64,000 bases of DNA from an uncultured bacterium (GCA_905215335.1 CAJMPQ010000002.1:124001-188000), one strand, 5' to 3'; positions 51,286 to 60,757 are shown, numbered from the stretch's first letter. Notes: generated by a model from the sequence alone, not told the origin. Translations and numbers: made by a program.

Positions 51286-52179
51286 ATGGATTTAGATTTT
51301 CAAAAAAAATTTGCGGCTGGGTTATCAATTTTTTCTAATTCAGTTATTATTATTTTAAAGTTAGTTGTAGGTTTATATTCAGGAAGTATAAGTATCATTT
51401 CTGAAGCTATTCATTCAATGAGTGATTTTTTGGCTTCAGTGCTGACATTTTTCTCTGTTATAAAATCAGCGGAACCCGCAGACAAAAAGCACCCATTTGG
51501 ACATGGTAAATACGAAGATATGTCTGGGTTTATTGAAGGTGGTTTAATTATTTTTGCTGCTGTTTTTATTATTTATGAAGCTTTGAAAAAGATTTTTTCC
51601 GGAAATGTGTCTGGCATGGATTCAACATTGGGCTTGTATGTAATGGGTATTTCAGTCGTTGCAAATATTATAGTTAGTTCGATTTTATTTCGTGTTGCCA
51701 AAAAAGCAGATTCAGTTTCATTATTTGCAGATGCAGAACATTTAAGAACAGATGTATTATCTTCTTTAGGTGTATTTGTAGGCCTATTAGTAATACAGTT
51801 CACTGGTATAAAAATTTTGGATCCTATTATTGCAATTATTGTTGCTTTAATTATTTTTGAAGCCGGATTTTCAATTTCAAAAAGAACTATGGATAATTTG
51901 TTGGATTGTTCTTTGCCGGAAGAAGATATGTTAAATATCCAAGCAATTTTAGAAGAATGTAAGACACATGGAATTGTGGGTTTTAAAGATTTGAAGGCTA
52001 GACGTTTGGGCCCTCAAAAAAGTATTGAAGTTACTTTAGTTTTTCCTAAAGATATGACAATTTTATCTTGTCATAATATTTGTGATGAAATTGAGCACAA
52101 ATTAGCGAAAAATCTAGGTGATATAACTGCAAGTATTCACCTAGAACCGCAAGTTGAAGAAACAATACTTAACTCATAG
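51286..52179 (+). CDS. Cation diffusion facilitator (CDF) metal efflux protein
   Basis: 297 residues with six membrane helices and a cytoplasmic C-terminal domain. Metal-binding site A is seen in helix 2 (SEAIHSMSDF) and helix 5 (FADAEHLRTDVLSS); HPFGHGKYE between helices 2 and 3 is typical. It exports zinc, iron, manganese or similar divalent ions in exchange for protons; specificity is not certain. An ATG at 51286 is preferred over an in-frame TTG further upstream because homologues begin near here, though no strong ribosome site is visible. It overlaps the convergent ligase gene by 11 bases. Confidence 0.88.
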   Translation: MDLDFQKKFAAGLSIFSNSVIIILKLVVGLYSGSISIISEAIHSMSDFLASVLTFFSVIKSAEPADKKHPFGHGKYEDMSGFIEGGLIIFAAVFIIYEALKKIFSGNVSGMDSTLGLYVMGISVVANIIVSSILFRVAKKADSVSLFADAEHLRTDVLSSLGVFVGLLVIQFTGIKILDPIIAIIVALIIFEAGFSISKRTMDNLLDCSLPEEDMLNIQAILEECKTHGIVGFKDLKARRLGPQKSIEVTLVFPKDMTILSCHNICDEIEHKLAKNLGDITASIHLEPQVEETILNS

Positions 52180-53500
52180 ATGTTAAATGATTAATCATTT
52201 TTTTCATATCTCTGTTCCAAGAACCATTCCATTTCTTTTGAATGATATCGGCAGGACAAAGACCTTTGTAAGTATATTCTTTGATTGATTCTAAGAATAA
52301 TTCTTCCCCGGTTTGAAATTCTTTTAAAGATTTTTCTGCAATTTGTATAATTTCTTTTGCATAATCTATGACTTTTGCTTTTTTTACTCTAGCTTGAAGA
52401 GCTTGTTTTGGAACATTATAACGTAACTCTGAAAAATCTTTGTATTGGAGATGTTTTAGTAAATCTTCACATTCATCCATTGCAGTATTGTTATATAAAA
52501 TCCCTTTGTAGATTGCTAAAATTGCATATTTTAAATCTCCACCTACGCAATCGTGGTTTCGAATTTCAATAAAGTTGCGCATTCTAACTTCTGGGAAATA
52601 AAGATTAGCCTGTAATTCATAATCTTCGATAGTCGGATATTCTCCGTAAAATCCGCTCTTCATATATTCTTCAAAAGTTATATCACCGTTAACTTCAATA
52701 GGGAGATTGTTTCTTTGAATGAATATCATTGGAGTTTTTAGTACGCAATCTATATATTCTTCGAATGAAAATTCTTCACTTATTTTTCCGCTAAATCCAC
52801 AACGATCATTGTCAGTGTTTATCCAACTTAGACCTCTGAATGTTTTATATCCTGTATCAACTCCCCCTCTAATTGGAGAATTTGCAAACATTGCAGTCAT
52901 AAATGGAGATAATTTATTTGCAAGTTTGAATTTTCTCATTGCGTCTTCTTCTGATTTAAAGTCTATGCAGCATTGAATGCCTGCGGTCTCTCTCATCATC
53001 ACATCAGATAAAATTCCCCATAAGTATTTTGCCATAATTTTGTATCTTTTTTTAGGAATTAAATTTATGGATTTATGTGTTGAGTATGGTGAAACACCAT
53101 AGTTTAAAAGAGTTATATTTGATTGTTCTGTTAAATTTTCTAATGAAGAATTTATTTTATCAATTTTCTTTTTTAGTTGGAAAATTGTTGTTTCAGGTTT
53201 AGCACTAATTTCAATTTGTGAGCCGGGTTCCAGGGTAAGAGTGTCATGAGAATTTTTTAATCCAATAATATTTTTGTCATCTAAAATATAGTCCCAAGTT
53301 TCTTCTTTTGCAAAAGCTTCAAGAAGTTTTTTTATTCCATTTTCACTCCAATAATCAATAGCTTTAAAAGAGGTGCTTGATATTGGTAATCTTTCATATT
53401 CTATTCCAATTTTAAAGTCTTCTGGACGCGTGTATCCTTTTGTATAAAGTTGTAAGATTTCGTCTCTTTCAAGTCCTCTTTTTTGTTCAAGTCTGATCAT
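52169..53500 (-). CDS. gshA: Glutamate-cysteine ligase (GCS2 family, plant/alphaproteobacterial type)
   Basis: 443 residues. It catalyses the first step of glutathione (or gamma-glutamylcysteine) synthesis. IGIEYERLPI, LTLEPGSQIEISAKP (ATP/Glu binding glutamates), MMRETAGIQCCIDF, MFANSPIRGG and MRNFIEIRNHDC are characteristic. The ATG at 53500 is chosen because AGAGG lies 6 bases upstream, giving MIRLEQKRGL; an ATG 21 bases earlier is possible. No glutathione synthetase is in the window. It is divergent from ksgA. Confidence 0.85.
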   Translation of the reverse strand: MIRLEQKRGLERDEILQLYTKGYTRPEDFKIGIEYERLPISSTSFKAIDYWSENGIKKLLEAFAKEETWDYILDDKNIIGLKNSHDTLTLEPGSQIEISAKPETTIFQLKKKIDKINSSLENLTEQSNITLLNYGVSPYSTHKSINLIPKKRYKIMAKYLWGILSDVMMRETAGIQCCIDFKSEEDAMRKFKLANKLSPFMTAMFANSPIRGGVDTGYKTFRGLSWINTDNDRCGFSGKISEEFSFEEYIDCVLKTPMIFIQRNNLPIEVNGDITFEEYMKSGFYGEYPTIEDYELQANLYFPEVRMRNFIEIRNHDCVGGDLKYAILAIYKGILYNNTAMDECEDLLKHLQYKDFSELRYNVPKQALQARVKKAKVIDYAKEIIQIAEKSLKEFQTGEELFLESIKEYTYKGLCPADIIQKKWNGSWNRDMKKMINHLTSMS

Positions 53501-53597
53501 GCTAACCTCTTTTTTATTCATATTATTATAACATTATTTAAAATATCAAATAAAACTTTGTAAACATTTACCTATGTGTGGTATTATTATTAGTAAG

Positions 53598-54440
53598 ATG
53601 AATTACTTCGAACGAGCAAGATATTTTAGAACTAAAAAAAGACTTGGACAAAACTTCCTTGTAGATGGTGAAGTTATCCAAGATATTATTGAATTTGCAA
53701 AGATCACTCCCGAAGATACAATTGTTGAAATTGGTCCAGGGGTGGGTTTTGTTACTGAACAACTTGTTAAATATGCTAAAAAGGTTATTGTAATTGAATT
53801 GGATGAAGAGGCGGTTGCTGAGTTAAAAAAACTTGATGCTCCTAATCTTGAGATTATTCATAATGATATATTGAAAACGGATTTATCAACTTTAACAGAG
53901 GATAAATTTAAAGTTGTTGCAAATATTCCATATTATATTACTAGTCCTATTATTGCTCATTTGTTGGGCGAAGTGGATGATTTGGCTAATAAAAATAGAA
54001 ATAAGATTAAAGATATAATTCTTATGGTTCAAGAAGAAGTTGCTAGACGAATGGTTGCAAATGAAAATTCTCCGGCAAAACAATATGGTTTATTAACTAT
54101 ATTATCTCAGTTTTGGGCTGATGTTAGGATCTTGCGCCTTGTTGGAAGAAAGTGTTTTTATCCTGCACCAAAAGTTAACTCTGCTTTAGTAAAGTTAGAT
54201 GTTAGAACAGAACCAAAATTAAAACTTTCTGATTATTCACACTTTAGAAAAACAGTTAAGGCTGCGTTTGCGCAAAGAAGAAAAAATATTAAAAACTGTT
54301 TGTTAAACGGTGGTTTTTTAAGAGAAAATGTTGTTAAATCTCTTTCAAATTTAGGACTTGATGAAAATGTAAGAGGTGAAAAACTTTCTATTGAAATGTT
54401 AGGAAAGTTGTCTGAGGAATTACTAAAAAATGCAAACTAA
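53598..54440 (+). CDS. rsmA: 16S rRNA dimethyladenosine transferase
   Basis: Dimethylates A1518 and A1519 of 16S rRNA (KsgA). 280 residues. RTKKRLGQNFLVDGEVI and VEIGPGVGFVTEQLVK form the SAM site; VVANIPYYITSPII is the catalytic NIPY motif; FAQRRKNIKNCLLN is the C-terminal signature. ATG 53598 is chosen so the protein starts MNYFERARYF; an in-frame ATG at 53574 cannot be excluded, as no clear ribosome site is present at either. It overlaps ispE by 11 bases. Confidence 0.94.
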   Translation: MNYFERARYFRTKKRLGQNFLVDGEVIQDIIEFAKITPEDTIVEIGPGVGFVTEQLVKYAKKVIVIELDEEAVAELKKLDAPNLEIIHNDILKTDLSTLTEDKFKVVANIPYYITSPIIAHLLGEVDDLANKNRNKIKDIILMVQEEVARRMVANENSPAKQYGLLTILSQFWADVRILRLVGRKCFYPAPKVNSALVKLDVRTEPKLKLSDYSHFRKTVKAAFAQRRKNIKNCLLNGGFLRENVVKSLSNLGLDENVRGEKLSIEMLGKLSEELLKNAN

Positions 54441-55233
54441 GTCAATAAAAATTCAATGTCCTGCTAAAATTAATTTGAATTTAAAAGTTATTAATAAGAG
54501 AGAAGATGGTTTTCATAATATAGAAAGTGTTATGCAAACCATTAGTTTATATGATTATTTATCAATAGCTATAGAAGACAGTACAAGTTTAGAAATTATT
54601 CTGGATGGAAATAATAAAGAAATTCCTTATAACGAAAAAAATTTAGTTTATAAAGCTGGAATGTTGTTTTGTGAAACTTGTAAAATTGATAATAAGAAAA
54701 TTTCTGTATATATAGATAAAAATATTCCTGTATCTGCCGGTTTGGCTGGGGGAAGTACAGATGCTGCAGGAATGTTGTATGGTTTAAACGAATTATTTGA
54801 TAATGTTTTAGCTGACAAAGATTTGCATAATTTGTGTGCTCAATTAGGATCAGATTTAAATTTCTGCCTTGTTGGTGGTTGTATGAAAACTTCAGGACGA
54901 GGCGAAATTTTAGAACCTTGTGAATTTAAATCTTCAAAAGTAAATTTGATTAAACCTTTAAATCTGGGAATTTCTGCTAAAGAAGCTTATACAAAATATT
55001 CACAGAAAATTGCAGTGAGTTCTGCAGGACGAGATGATTATAAAAATGATTTAGAATGGGCTGTAATTGGTGATTATAAAGAATTACAGTTTATAAAAGA
55101 AAAATATCCAACTTCAATGATGACAGGGTCTGGTTCAACCTATTTTTCTTTAGATAAAGAATTTGAACACTCAGATGGTTATTGGATAAATAATGATTTG
55201 TCTTTTATTGAATATGGGATAATGCAAGTTTAA
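54430..55233 (+). CDS. ispE: 4-diphosphocytidyl-2-C-methyl-D-erythritol kinase
   Basis: GHMP kinase of the MEP isoprenoid route. 267 residues. PAKINLNLKVINKREDGFH at the N-terminus, the phosphate-binding loop VSAGLAGGSTDAAGML, and MMTGSGSTYF near the C-terminus are diagnostic. It starts inside the end of ksgA (11-base overlap), so the two are translationally coupled. Together with dxr at 60756 it shows the organism uses the MEP pathway. Confidence 0.94.
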   Translation: MQTKSIKIQCPAKINLNLKVINKREDGFHNIESVMQTISLYDYLSIAIEDSTSLEIILDGNNKEIPYNEKNLVYKAGMLFCETCKIDNKKISVYIDKNIPVSAGLAGGSTDAAGMLYGLNELFDNVLADKDLHNLCAQLGSDLNFCLVGGCMKTSGRGEILEPCEFKSSKVNLIKPLNLGISAKEAYTKYSQKIAVSSAGRDDYKNDLEWAVIGDYKELQFIKEKYPTSMMTGSGSTYFSLDKEFEHSDGYWINNDLSFIEYGIMQV

Positions 55234-55244
55234 TTATTAATTAC

Positions 55245-55280
55245 AAAGAAGGAGTTGATGTATATCAACTCCTTCTTTAG
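55245..55280. terminator. Bidirectional terminator after ispE
   Basis: AAAGAAGGAGTTGA / TCAACTCCTTCTTT stem with a 6-base loop; it also suits the convergent gene ending at 55300. Confidence 0.9.
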
Positions 55281-55299
55281 TTATTGTTTAACTATTTAA

Positions 55300-57369
55300 C
55301 TATTCGTGTTCAGCAGCTCTTTGTTCTTGCCATTTTGCAAAATCTTCAGGTGTCATTTTTGGAGAAATTGGTTCGCCTGTTTTGCAATCTGTTGCCCACA
55401 TTAAAGTTCCATCGCTTGCGGTATTGTATTTTTTATCTTTACCGCCGCCTGCACCTTTTAAGCCTTTTGCTCTATCTACGGCATCATCTGCTAATTTTAC
55501 TGTTTTACCATTTGGAAGAGTGAATTCATTCATCATTGCTCGACCTGTTAGTTTACCATTGTCATCTCTAGCATTCTGAATTGCATTTTCACCAGATGTC
55601 AATTGCTTTTGAACCGCTCTTCTATCAGCTTCTGACAATTCTGTACCATCAGCATTTACATATAATTTAGAATAGTGCCATGGTCCACCGAATTTGATTA
55701 CTGGGATTTCAGAACGAATATTTTCTTCATGAACATTATAGCAATCTTCTTCAGGTTCCGGTGTTGTTGGTGTTGTATCAGGTACTGGTTCAGGAGTTGT
55801 TACTTCTTCAGCTTTTTGAGGAGTTACTAATTCCGGATGTTCTTTTAAGTATTCAGCAACTGAATATCCTGCAAGCAATTCTCTAGTATTAACTTTTTTA
55901 CCTGTTTTATCACTCATTGCTGTTGTTAAGATTGCAGCTTTGATTTCTTTATCTCTAATTGGATCACCAGTGATTTCCATTTCAGCTAATTGGTTCATAA
56001 TTGCTTTGTTTTGACGTCCGCTTACTTGATCTGGATTTTCGATAACATCCATTACAGCAGCACCATTAAATACATCTTTACCACCATTATCTTTAACTGC
56101 AAGAGCTGCAATTACAGAAGGTAATATAGATCCAGCCATACCTCTCAATGCCATTGAGCCTTTTGAAATTGCTGCAGATGCTGATTCTGTAGCTGTTTTA
56201 GTAGCTGAAGATGTTGCAGTTTGTGTATCTGTAGCTTCAACTGAATCAAAGAATTCTTCACCATTTGATGCTGTCCAATGGTTAGTAGCTGTAGCTGTTG
56301 CATTGGCTGTAGCTGTTGCTGTAGCTGTTGCTGTTGCTGAAGCTACTGCTGTTGCAATTACGCCACCTCCAAGTAATCCTGTTAGAGCACCTGTTCCAAG
56401 ACCGGCAACTAATGTTCCGCCTCTCATTGCCCAAGTGTAATCTTTTTCTGCATCTAAGCCTGCTGCTTCTAACATATTATCAGTATGACGTTTTTTAACG
56501 TCAGCATCTTTTGCTAATACTTTACGTTCATCTAAGTTACCTTTGAAGTCAGAACCTGCATATTGTAACATTGCTTTTTGGTATGCTTTAGTATCTAGGT
56601 TGCCATTTTCATCAAACATCTTAGATGCTGTGTAGTAATTGTTAACATCAGTTGCAGCTTTTTTCATAATTTCAAATGCTGCATCTTTATCTTCTTGTGT
56701 TTTTGCATTTTTATAAATTTCTTCATTTAATTTATATGATTTTAATGCATCATCTACTTTTTTAGCAGCTGTTTGTTGAAGTTCTTTTGCACCTTCTAAT
56801 GCTTTGCCATCTAATAATCTGAATTTAGGATTATCTTTATCCCAAGTTCCATCTTTTTTAGCTTGTTCTACAGCAGCTTTATATTCATCTTTATTTGTAT
56901 AGATTTTTTCTAATGCTTCAAAGCTTTTCATACTTTCAATGTTTTGATTTGCAGCTTTAGCAATTTTTCTTGCAGCTCTTCTATCTCTGAATTTATCTCC
57001 TAATTCAAATGTAGTTTGAGCTTTTTCTCGAGTATTGTAGTTTTCTTGTTGTGTTTTTAAAATATCAGTATCTGTTGCAAATTTACCAGCATCTGATGCC
57101 ATTTTTGATTTTTCTTTCATTTGAGCAATTTCATCTAATGCTTTTTGATTTGCTGCAGCTTTTGCTTCTTGTTGTTCTGGAGTTAGAGGTTGAGTATCAG
57201 TATGTTCAACTGTTGTTTCTGTCGTTTTGTTTGCTTCATCAAATTTTAAAATTGCAGTACTGAGTTCTTTTACCTTTGCAAAATCTCCTTTTGCAGTGGC
57301 AGCATTCAGTTGAGCTACCAGTTGAGCTCTTTGAGTTTGGTTTGCACCATTCACACCTTGTGTACCCAT
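55300..57369 (-). CDS. Large lineage-specific protein with coiled-coil half and Ala/Thr dipeptide repeat
   Basis: 689 residues. Residues 1-300 are Lys/Glu/Ala/Gln-rich and probably coiled-coil or helical. A glycine-rich hydrophobic stretch (about 318-345, LVAGLGTGALTGLLGGGVIA) is followed by an Ala-Thr dipeptide run (about 346-366) and more Ala/Thr/Ser-rich sequence to about 410. A Pro/Glu/Thr linker lies near 530-550, and the last 140 residues look globular (KFGGPWHYSKLYVNADG, WATDCKTGEPISP). No signal peptide at the N-terminus. AAAGGAC is the ribosome site. It is possibly a surface or structural protein; no family recognised. Confidence 0.6.
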   Translation of the reverse strand: MGTQGVNGANQTQRAQLVAQLNAATAKGDFAKVKELSTAILKFDEANKTTETTVEHTDTQPLTPEQQEAKAAANQKALDEIAQMKEKSKMASDAGKFATDTDILKTQQENYNTREKAQTTFELGDKFRDRRAARKIAKAANQNIESMKSFEALEKIYTNKDEYKAAVEQAKKDGTWDKDNPKFRLLDGKALEGAKELQQTAAKKVDDALKSYKLNEEIYKNAKTQEDKDAAFEIMKKAATDVNNYYTASKMFDENGNLDTKAYQKAMLQYAGSDFKGNLDERKVLAKDADVKKRHTDNMLEAAGLDAEKDYTWAMRGGTLVAGLGTGALTGLLGGGVIATAVASATATATATATANATATATNHWTASNGEEFFDSVEATDTQTATSSATKTATESASAAISKGSMALRGMAGSILPSVIAALAVKDNGGKDVFNGAAVMDVIENPDQVSGRQNKAIMNQLAEMEITGDPIRDKEIKAAILTTAMSDKTGKKVNTRELLAGYSVAEYLKEHPELVTPQKAEEVTTPEPVPDTTPTTPEPEEDCYNVHEENIRSEIPVIKFGGPWHYSKLYVNADGTELSEADRRAVQKQLTSGENAIQNARDDNGKLTGRAMMNEFTLPNGKTVKLADDAVDRAKGLKGAGGGKDKKYNTASDGTLMWATDCKTGEPISPKMTPEDFAKWQEQRAAEHE
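56285..56354. repeat. Imperfect hexanucleotide repeat coding Ala-Thr
   Basis: Alternating GCTGTA and GCTGTT units (minus strand reads as GCN ACN codons) for about 70 bases inside the gene at 55300-57369. Slippage here would change the number of Ala-Thr pairs without a frameshift. Confidence 0.8.
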
Positions 57370-57812
57370 TTTTTTGTCCTTTCTTTCTCTTATAGAAATT
57401 TGTACATTATTTCACTATGTTTTTATAAACGTTTTTTGTGCGTAGAAATTTACATTTGATATCTACTTTTTATATACTAAGTATCTAAAACGCAAATATA
57501 ACTTATTTCTTACTCTGTTAAGAAATATTAAGAAAGTGCATTTTATATATTTAGTGTGACATTTATAATGGTTTACTTCTGATTTTGAGCTTTTGCATAC
57601 AGAACCTTTCTACAAAATTACACAGTAACCTTTTTAGTTAATTACTATGTCGGTATTTCGTGTTTTTATCTTTAGTAAATTTGAAAAAATAAGTGATTGT
57701 ATTGTTCGAAACTCCCGTAGGACAATGCTTTTAAGTAGTTTACAAAAGTTAATAGTTCTATTTTGGTGTATTAAACCTTGCAAGTTGTAGTAATATTTGT
57801 TAAAATTCAGGG
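57370..57812. other. 443-base non-coding region between divergent genes
   Basis: No credible ORF. The left part carries the promoter region of the Ala/Thr-repeat gene (minus strand) and two direct repeats TAGAAATTT(GT)ACATT (57393-57408, 57443-57456). An AT-rich stretch with TATATACTAAGTATCT and AAGAAATATTAAGAAAG follows. The right end carries the promoter of the TrmB-type gene. The length hints at an undetected regulatory RNA or small protein, but nothing specific is supported. Confidence 0.4.
57778..57806 (+). promoter_or_regulatory. Promoter of the TrmB-type regulator gene, probably leaderless
   Basis: -35 TTGCAA (57778-57783), 17-base spacer, -10 TAAAAT (57801-57806) with TG just upstream. 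The expected start of transcription falls at the ATG (57813). Confidence 0.6.
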
Positions 57813-58613
57813 ATGGATGAAGTTGTAGAAAAATTAAAAGAATTAGGCTTTAATTCTTATGAGGCAAAAGTTTATATTGCTTTATTGAAAAAATATCCAG
57901 CTACCGGATACGAGATTTCACAGATTGCTGATATCCCACAATCAAGGGCTTATGATGCTTTAAAGTCTTTGGTTGTGTCTAAAGTCGTTTTTTCATCCGA
58001 TGATAAACCTCAAAAATATACTCCAGTATCACCAAGAGAATTAACTCAGAGATTTAAGCGTAAAATGTCTTCAACGATTGATTTTCTGGATAAAAAGTTA
58101 CCTAATGTTAAAGAGGATTATAATGAACCAATTCATACTATTGTTGGTTATAATTCTAATATTGCAAAGGTTATTGAAGTAATAAAAAATGCTAAGCGTT
58201 CAATTTATTTAGAAATTTGGTCTACGGATTTTGCTCAAATTGAAAAAGTTTTAGAAAATGCTTACGATCGCGGTGTAGATATAAAAATTGTTGGATATGA
58301 TAATTTAAAAACTCATTTTGGTTTAACTTATCAGCATGATGGAGCAAAAGAATTAGAGTATTCAGTGGGTAGTAGATTGATTTATTTGTTGGCAGACGAA
58401 TCTGAATGTGTATTTGGGAGAATTGAAACTCAGCTTGCTTGGACAAAAAATGTTGATGTCGCATATTTGATTAAACAATATATTACACATGACATGTATT
58501 TGTTGGATGTTAATACACAATTCCCTGAGCAGTTGAAATATTTTTATGGCAGTGGGTTTAAGAAACTTAAGGATAAAATTGTTACTAAAACTTCTAGCTA
58601 TAACAAAAAATAG
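57813..58613 (+). CDS. TrmB-family transcriptional regulator
   Basis: 266 residues. N-terminal winged helix (about 1-75): LKELGFNSYEAKVYIALLKK, ATGYEISQIADIPQSRAYDA, typical of TrmB, which in archaea and some bacteria senses sugars. The C-terminal part (about 105-255) is a PLD-like/TrmB effector domain (YNSNIAKVIEVIKNAKRSIY, then YLEIWSTDF). The inducer and targets are unknown; it is a single gene. Its expression is probably from a leaderless message. A terminator overlaps its stop codon. Confidence 0.85.
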   Translation: MDEVVEKLKELGFNSYEAKVYIALLKKYPATGYEISQIADIPQSRAYDALKSLVVSKVVFSSDDKPQKYTPVSPRELTQRFKRKMSSTIDFLDKKLPNVKEDYNEPIHTIVGYNSNIAKVIEVIKNAKRSIYLEIWSTDFAQIEKVLENAYDRGVDIKIVGYDNLKTHFGLTYQHDGAKELEYSVGSRLIYLLADESECVFGRIETQLAWTKNVDVAYLIKQYITHDMYLLDVNTQFPEQLKYFYGSGFKKLKDKIVTKTSSYNKK

Positions 58614-58631
58614 CAGCATGCTATTTTTTTA
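58606..58631 (+). terminator. Terminator overlapping the TrmB-type gene stop
   Basis: AAAAATAGCA / TGCTATTTTT with a 3-base loop, then Ts. The TAG stop codon is in the left arm. Confidence 0.85.
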
Positions 58632-58717
58632 ATAATTATTTACTTTCAACTTTAGCTTTAAGGTCTATAATTAATAATGTAAAGATTTGACATGCTTTTG
58701 GGAGAAGATATAGGGAC

Positions 58718-59335
58718 ATGGAAGGCTATAGTTTTGAGATAATTACGGGACCTATGAGTTGCGGTAAGACAGAGGAGCTTTTAAGGAGAATAAGACGTTG
58801 TATTATTGCAAAAAGAAAGGTTAAGGTAATATCTCCTGATGTTGATACTAGAGCAAAGGGTGATTATATAGAATCTAGAAATGGTTTGTGGCTAGATGCT
58901 ATTAAGGTGAAACATTCTATTCAAATATTGAGTTTAGTAAAAGATGCAGAAGTTGTTGCTATTGATGAGTTGCAATTTTTTGATTCTAATATCGTAAAGG
59001 TTATTACTCAATTGATGAATGAAGGTAAAAAAGTTATAGGTACAGGCTTAGAGTTAGATTTTAAAGCAGAACCTTTTGGGTATATGCCTCAGTTAATGTG
59101 TATTGCAACTAAAGTTGATAAGCTTCATGCTGTTTGTATGAAGTGTGGTTGTGAGCATGCAACCAGAACTCAAAGATTGATAGATGGAAAACCTGCTGAT
59201 AAAAATTCTCCTTTAATTATGATTGGTGGAGATGAAACCTATGAAGCTAGATGTATTAAGTGTTATGAGCTTCCTGATGTTAAGGCAAAGAAACGTGCCG
59301 CAGGTTTTAAATTATTACAATTTGATCATAAATAA
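58718..59335 (+). CDS. tdk: Thymidine kinase
   Basis: Type II thymidine kinase for pyrimidine salvage. 205 residues. P-loop GPMSCGKTEELLRRI, Walker B VVAIDELQFFD with the catalytic Glu, lasso-loop region, and the structural zinc cysteines CMKCGCEHATRTQ and CIKCYELP. AGGGAC near the ATG serves as a weak ribosome site. A single gene followed by its own terminator. Confidence 0.95.
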   Translation: MEGYSFEIITGPMSCGKTEELLRRIRRCIIAKRKVKVISPDVDTRAKGDYIESRNGLWLDAIKVKHSIQILSLVKDAEVVAIDELQFFDSNIVKVITQLMNEGKKVIGTGLELDFKAEPFGYMPQLMCIATKVDKLHAVCMKCGCEHATRTQRLIDGKPADKNSPLIMIGGDETYEARCIKCYELPDVKAKKRAAGFKLLQFDHK

Positions 59336-59355
59336 ATATATACATTATTAAAATG

Positions 59356-59388
59356 AATGTGGGATTTAAAATTTCACATTTTTTTTTG
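59356..59388 (+). terminator. Terminator after tdk
   Basis: AATGTG / CACATT with inner G-T pairing and an A/T loop, followed by eight or more Ts. Confidence 0.7.
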
Positions 59389-59488
59389 TATATGATAATA
59401 TAAGCACAGTAATAATCTCTTTAGGAAACTTTTTTGGAATATTTACGTCTAAGTTTTTCAGAGGGAATTATTGGAGGTTTAGGTAAGA

Positions 59489-60709
59489 ATGAGAAAAATA
59501 ATGAAAAAAAGTATTATATTTTTAGGTTTATTTGTTGTGATGTTTAGCTGGGTTATAAGATCAAATGTACACGCAGCAACTCCAGCTGAGTTATATGACA
59601 ATGTTTGGAGATTAATTAATTCTAAGTATGTTGATCAAACTAATAATGAACAAGATTGGTTGAAATGGCGTCATAAATATGATAATGTCCTAAAAACTGA
59701 AGATGATGCTTATGTAGCAATTGATACAATGGTTGCAAGTTTAAATGATCCATATACAAAGTTTTTAGATCCAAAAGAGTTTGCTGATGAAACTGGTTCA
59801 ATAAAAGGTTCATTAAAAGGTATTGGTATTCAAATCGGGGTTAAGGATGGTAAGTTAATGGTTATTGCTCCAATTGAGGATACTCCGGCTGAAAAAGCAG
59901 GTTTGTTAGCTGATGATGAAATCTTATCTATCGATGGTAAAAGTACAAAAGGTATTACAGTAGATAAGGCTGCAGACTTAATTCGAGGTGAAGAAGGTAC
60001 TCAAGTTACTTTGGTTGTAAAACGTAAGGATTTACCTCCAAAAACTTATACAATTACTCGTGCTGAAATCGAAATTAAATCTATTTCGCAAAAAATCCCT
60101 GACAATATACAAATGCCAAAGGATATAGGCTATATTAGATTAAGTTCGTTTATTAGCAGAAATGCAGCAAAAGAATTTTCTGATATCTTAACTAATTCAC
60201 CTGATAAAAAAGCATTTATTGTTGATTTACGTTCAAATCCTGGAGGTTTGTTGAGTAATGCAATTTATATTTCAGATATGTTTCTTGATGGTGGTGCTAT
60301 TGTAAGTACTGTAGATAGAGACGGATATAAAGAAACTCAAAGAGCTTCAAAAGGTGTTTTAACAACTAAACCTCTTGTTGTGATATTGAATAAAGGTTCA
60401 GCTTCTGCTAGTGAAATCTTTTCAGGTGCTATGAAAGATAATAAAAGAGCAGTCTTGGTTGGTACTCAATCTTTTGGTAAAGGGTTAGTTCAAGAAATAA
60501 ACAAACTTCCGGATAATGCGGGTATTAATATTACTATTCAAAAATATTTAACTCCAAATGGTACAGATATTCATAAAAAAGGTATTACTCCGGATATAGT
60601 TGTTGATTTAACTGAAGAAAACATTAAAAATAAAGATGATGTGCAGTTGAAGAAAGCTATTGAAGTTGCTAGAAGTTTATCAAATGGTACTTTTGTAGTT
60701 TCTAAATAG
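59489..60709 (+). CDS. ctpA: C-terminal processing peptidase (S41 family)
   Basis: 406 residues. An N-terminal hydrophobic segment (about 5-24, KSIIFLGLFVVMFSWVI) is a signal peptide or anchor ending near VHAA, so it is periplasmic. The PDZ domain (about 100-190) has GSLKGIGIQIG and IAPIEDTPAEKAGLLADDEI. The peptidase core has DLRSNPGGLLSNAI, the catalytic serine in KGSASASEIFSGAM and lysine in SFGKGLVQEI. It trims C-termini of envelope proteins. A GGAGG lies 11 bases before the ATG. Convergent with dxr. Confidence 0.93.
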   Translation: MRKIMKKSIIFLGLFVVMFSWVIRSNVHAATPAELYDNVWRLINSKYVDQTNNEQDWLKWRHKYDNVLKTEDDAYVAIDTMVASLNDPYTKFLDPKEFADETGSIKGSLKGIGIQIGVKDGKLMVIAPIEDTPAEKAGLLADDEILSIDGKSTKGITVDKAADLIRGEEGTQVTLVVKRKDLPPKTYTITRAEIEIKSISQKIPDNIQMPKDIGYIRLSSFISRNAAKEFSDILTNSPDKKAFIVDLRSNPGGLLSNAIYISDMFLDGGAIVSTVDRDGYKETQRASKGVLTTKPLVVILNKGSASASEIFSGAMKDNKRAVLVGTQSFGKGLVQEINKLPDNAGINITIQKYLTPNGTDIHKKGITPDIVVDLTEENIKNKDDVQLKKAIEVARSLSNGTFVVSK

Positions 60710-60726
60710 TTTTAGTTTAAGTATTT

Positions 60727-60757
60727 AAAAAAGGTTGGCTTATTGCCAACCTTTTTT
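60727..60757. terminator. Bidirectional terminator between ctpA and dxr
   Basis: A 13-bp stem AAAAAAGGTTGGC / GCCAACCTTTTTT with a 5-base loop, reaching the dxr stop on the minus strand. Confidence 0.92.

Noticed and set aside
57700..57730. TTCGAAACTCCCG, resembling a tRNA T arm
   Set aside because: The 5' half of the T stem does not pair and no other tRNA parts are present.
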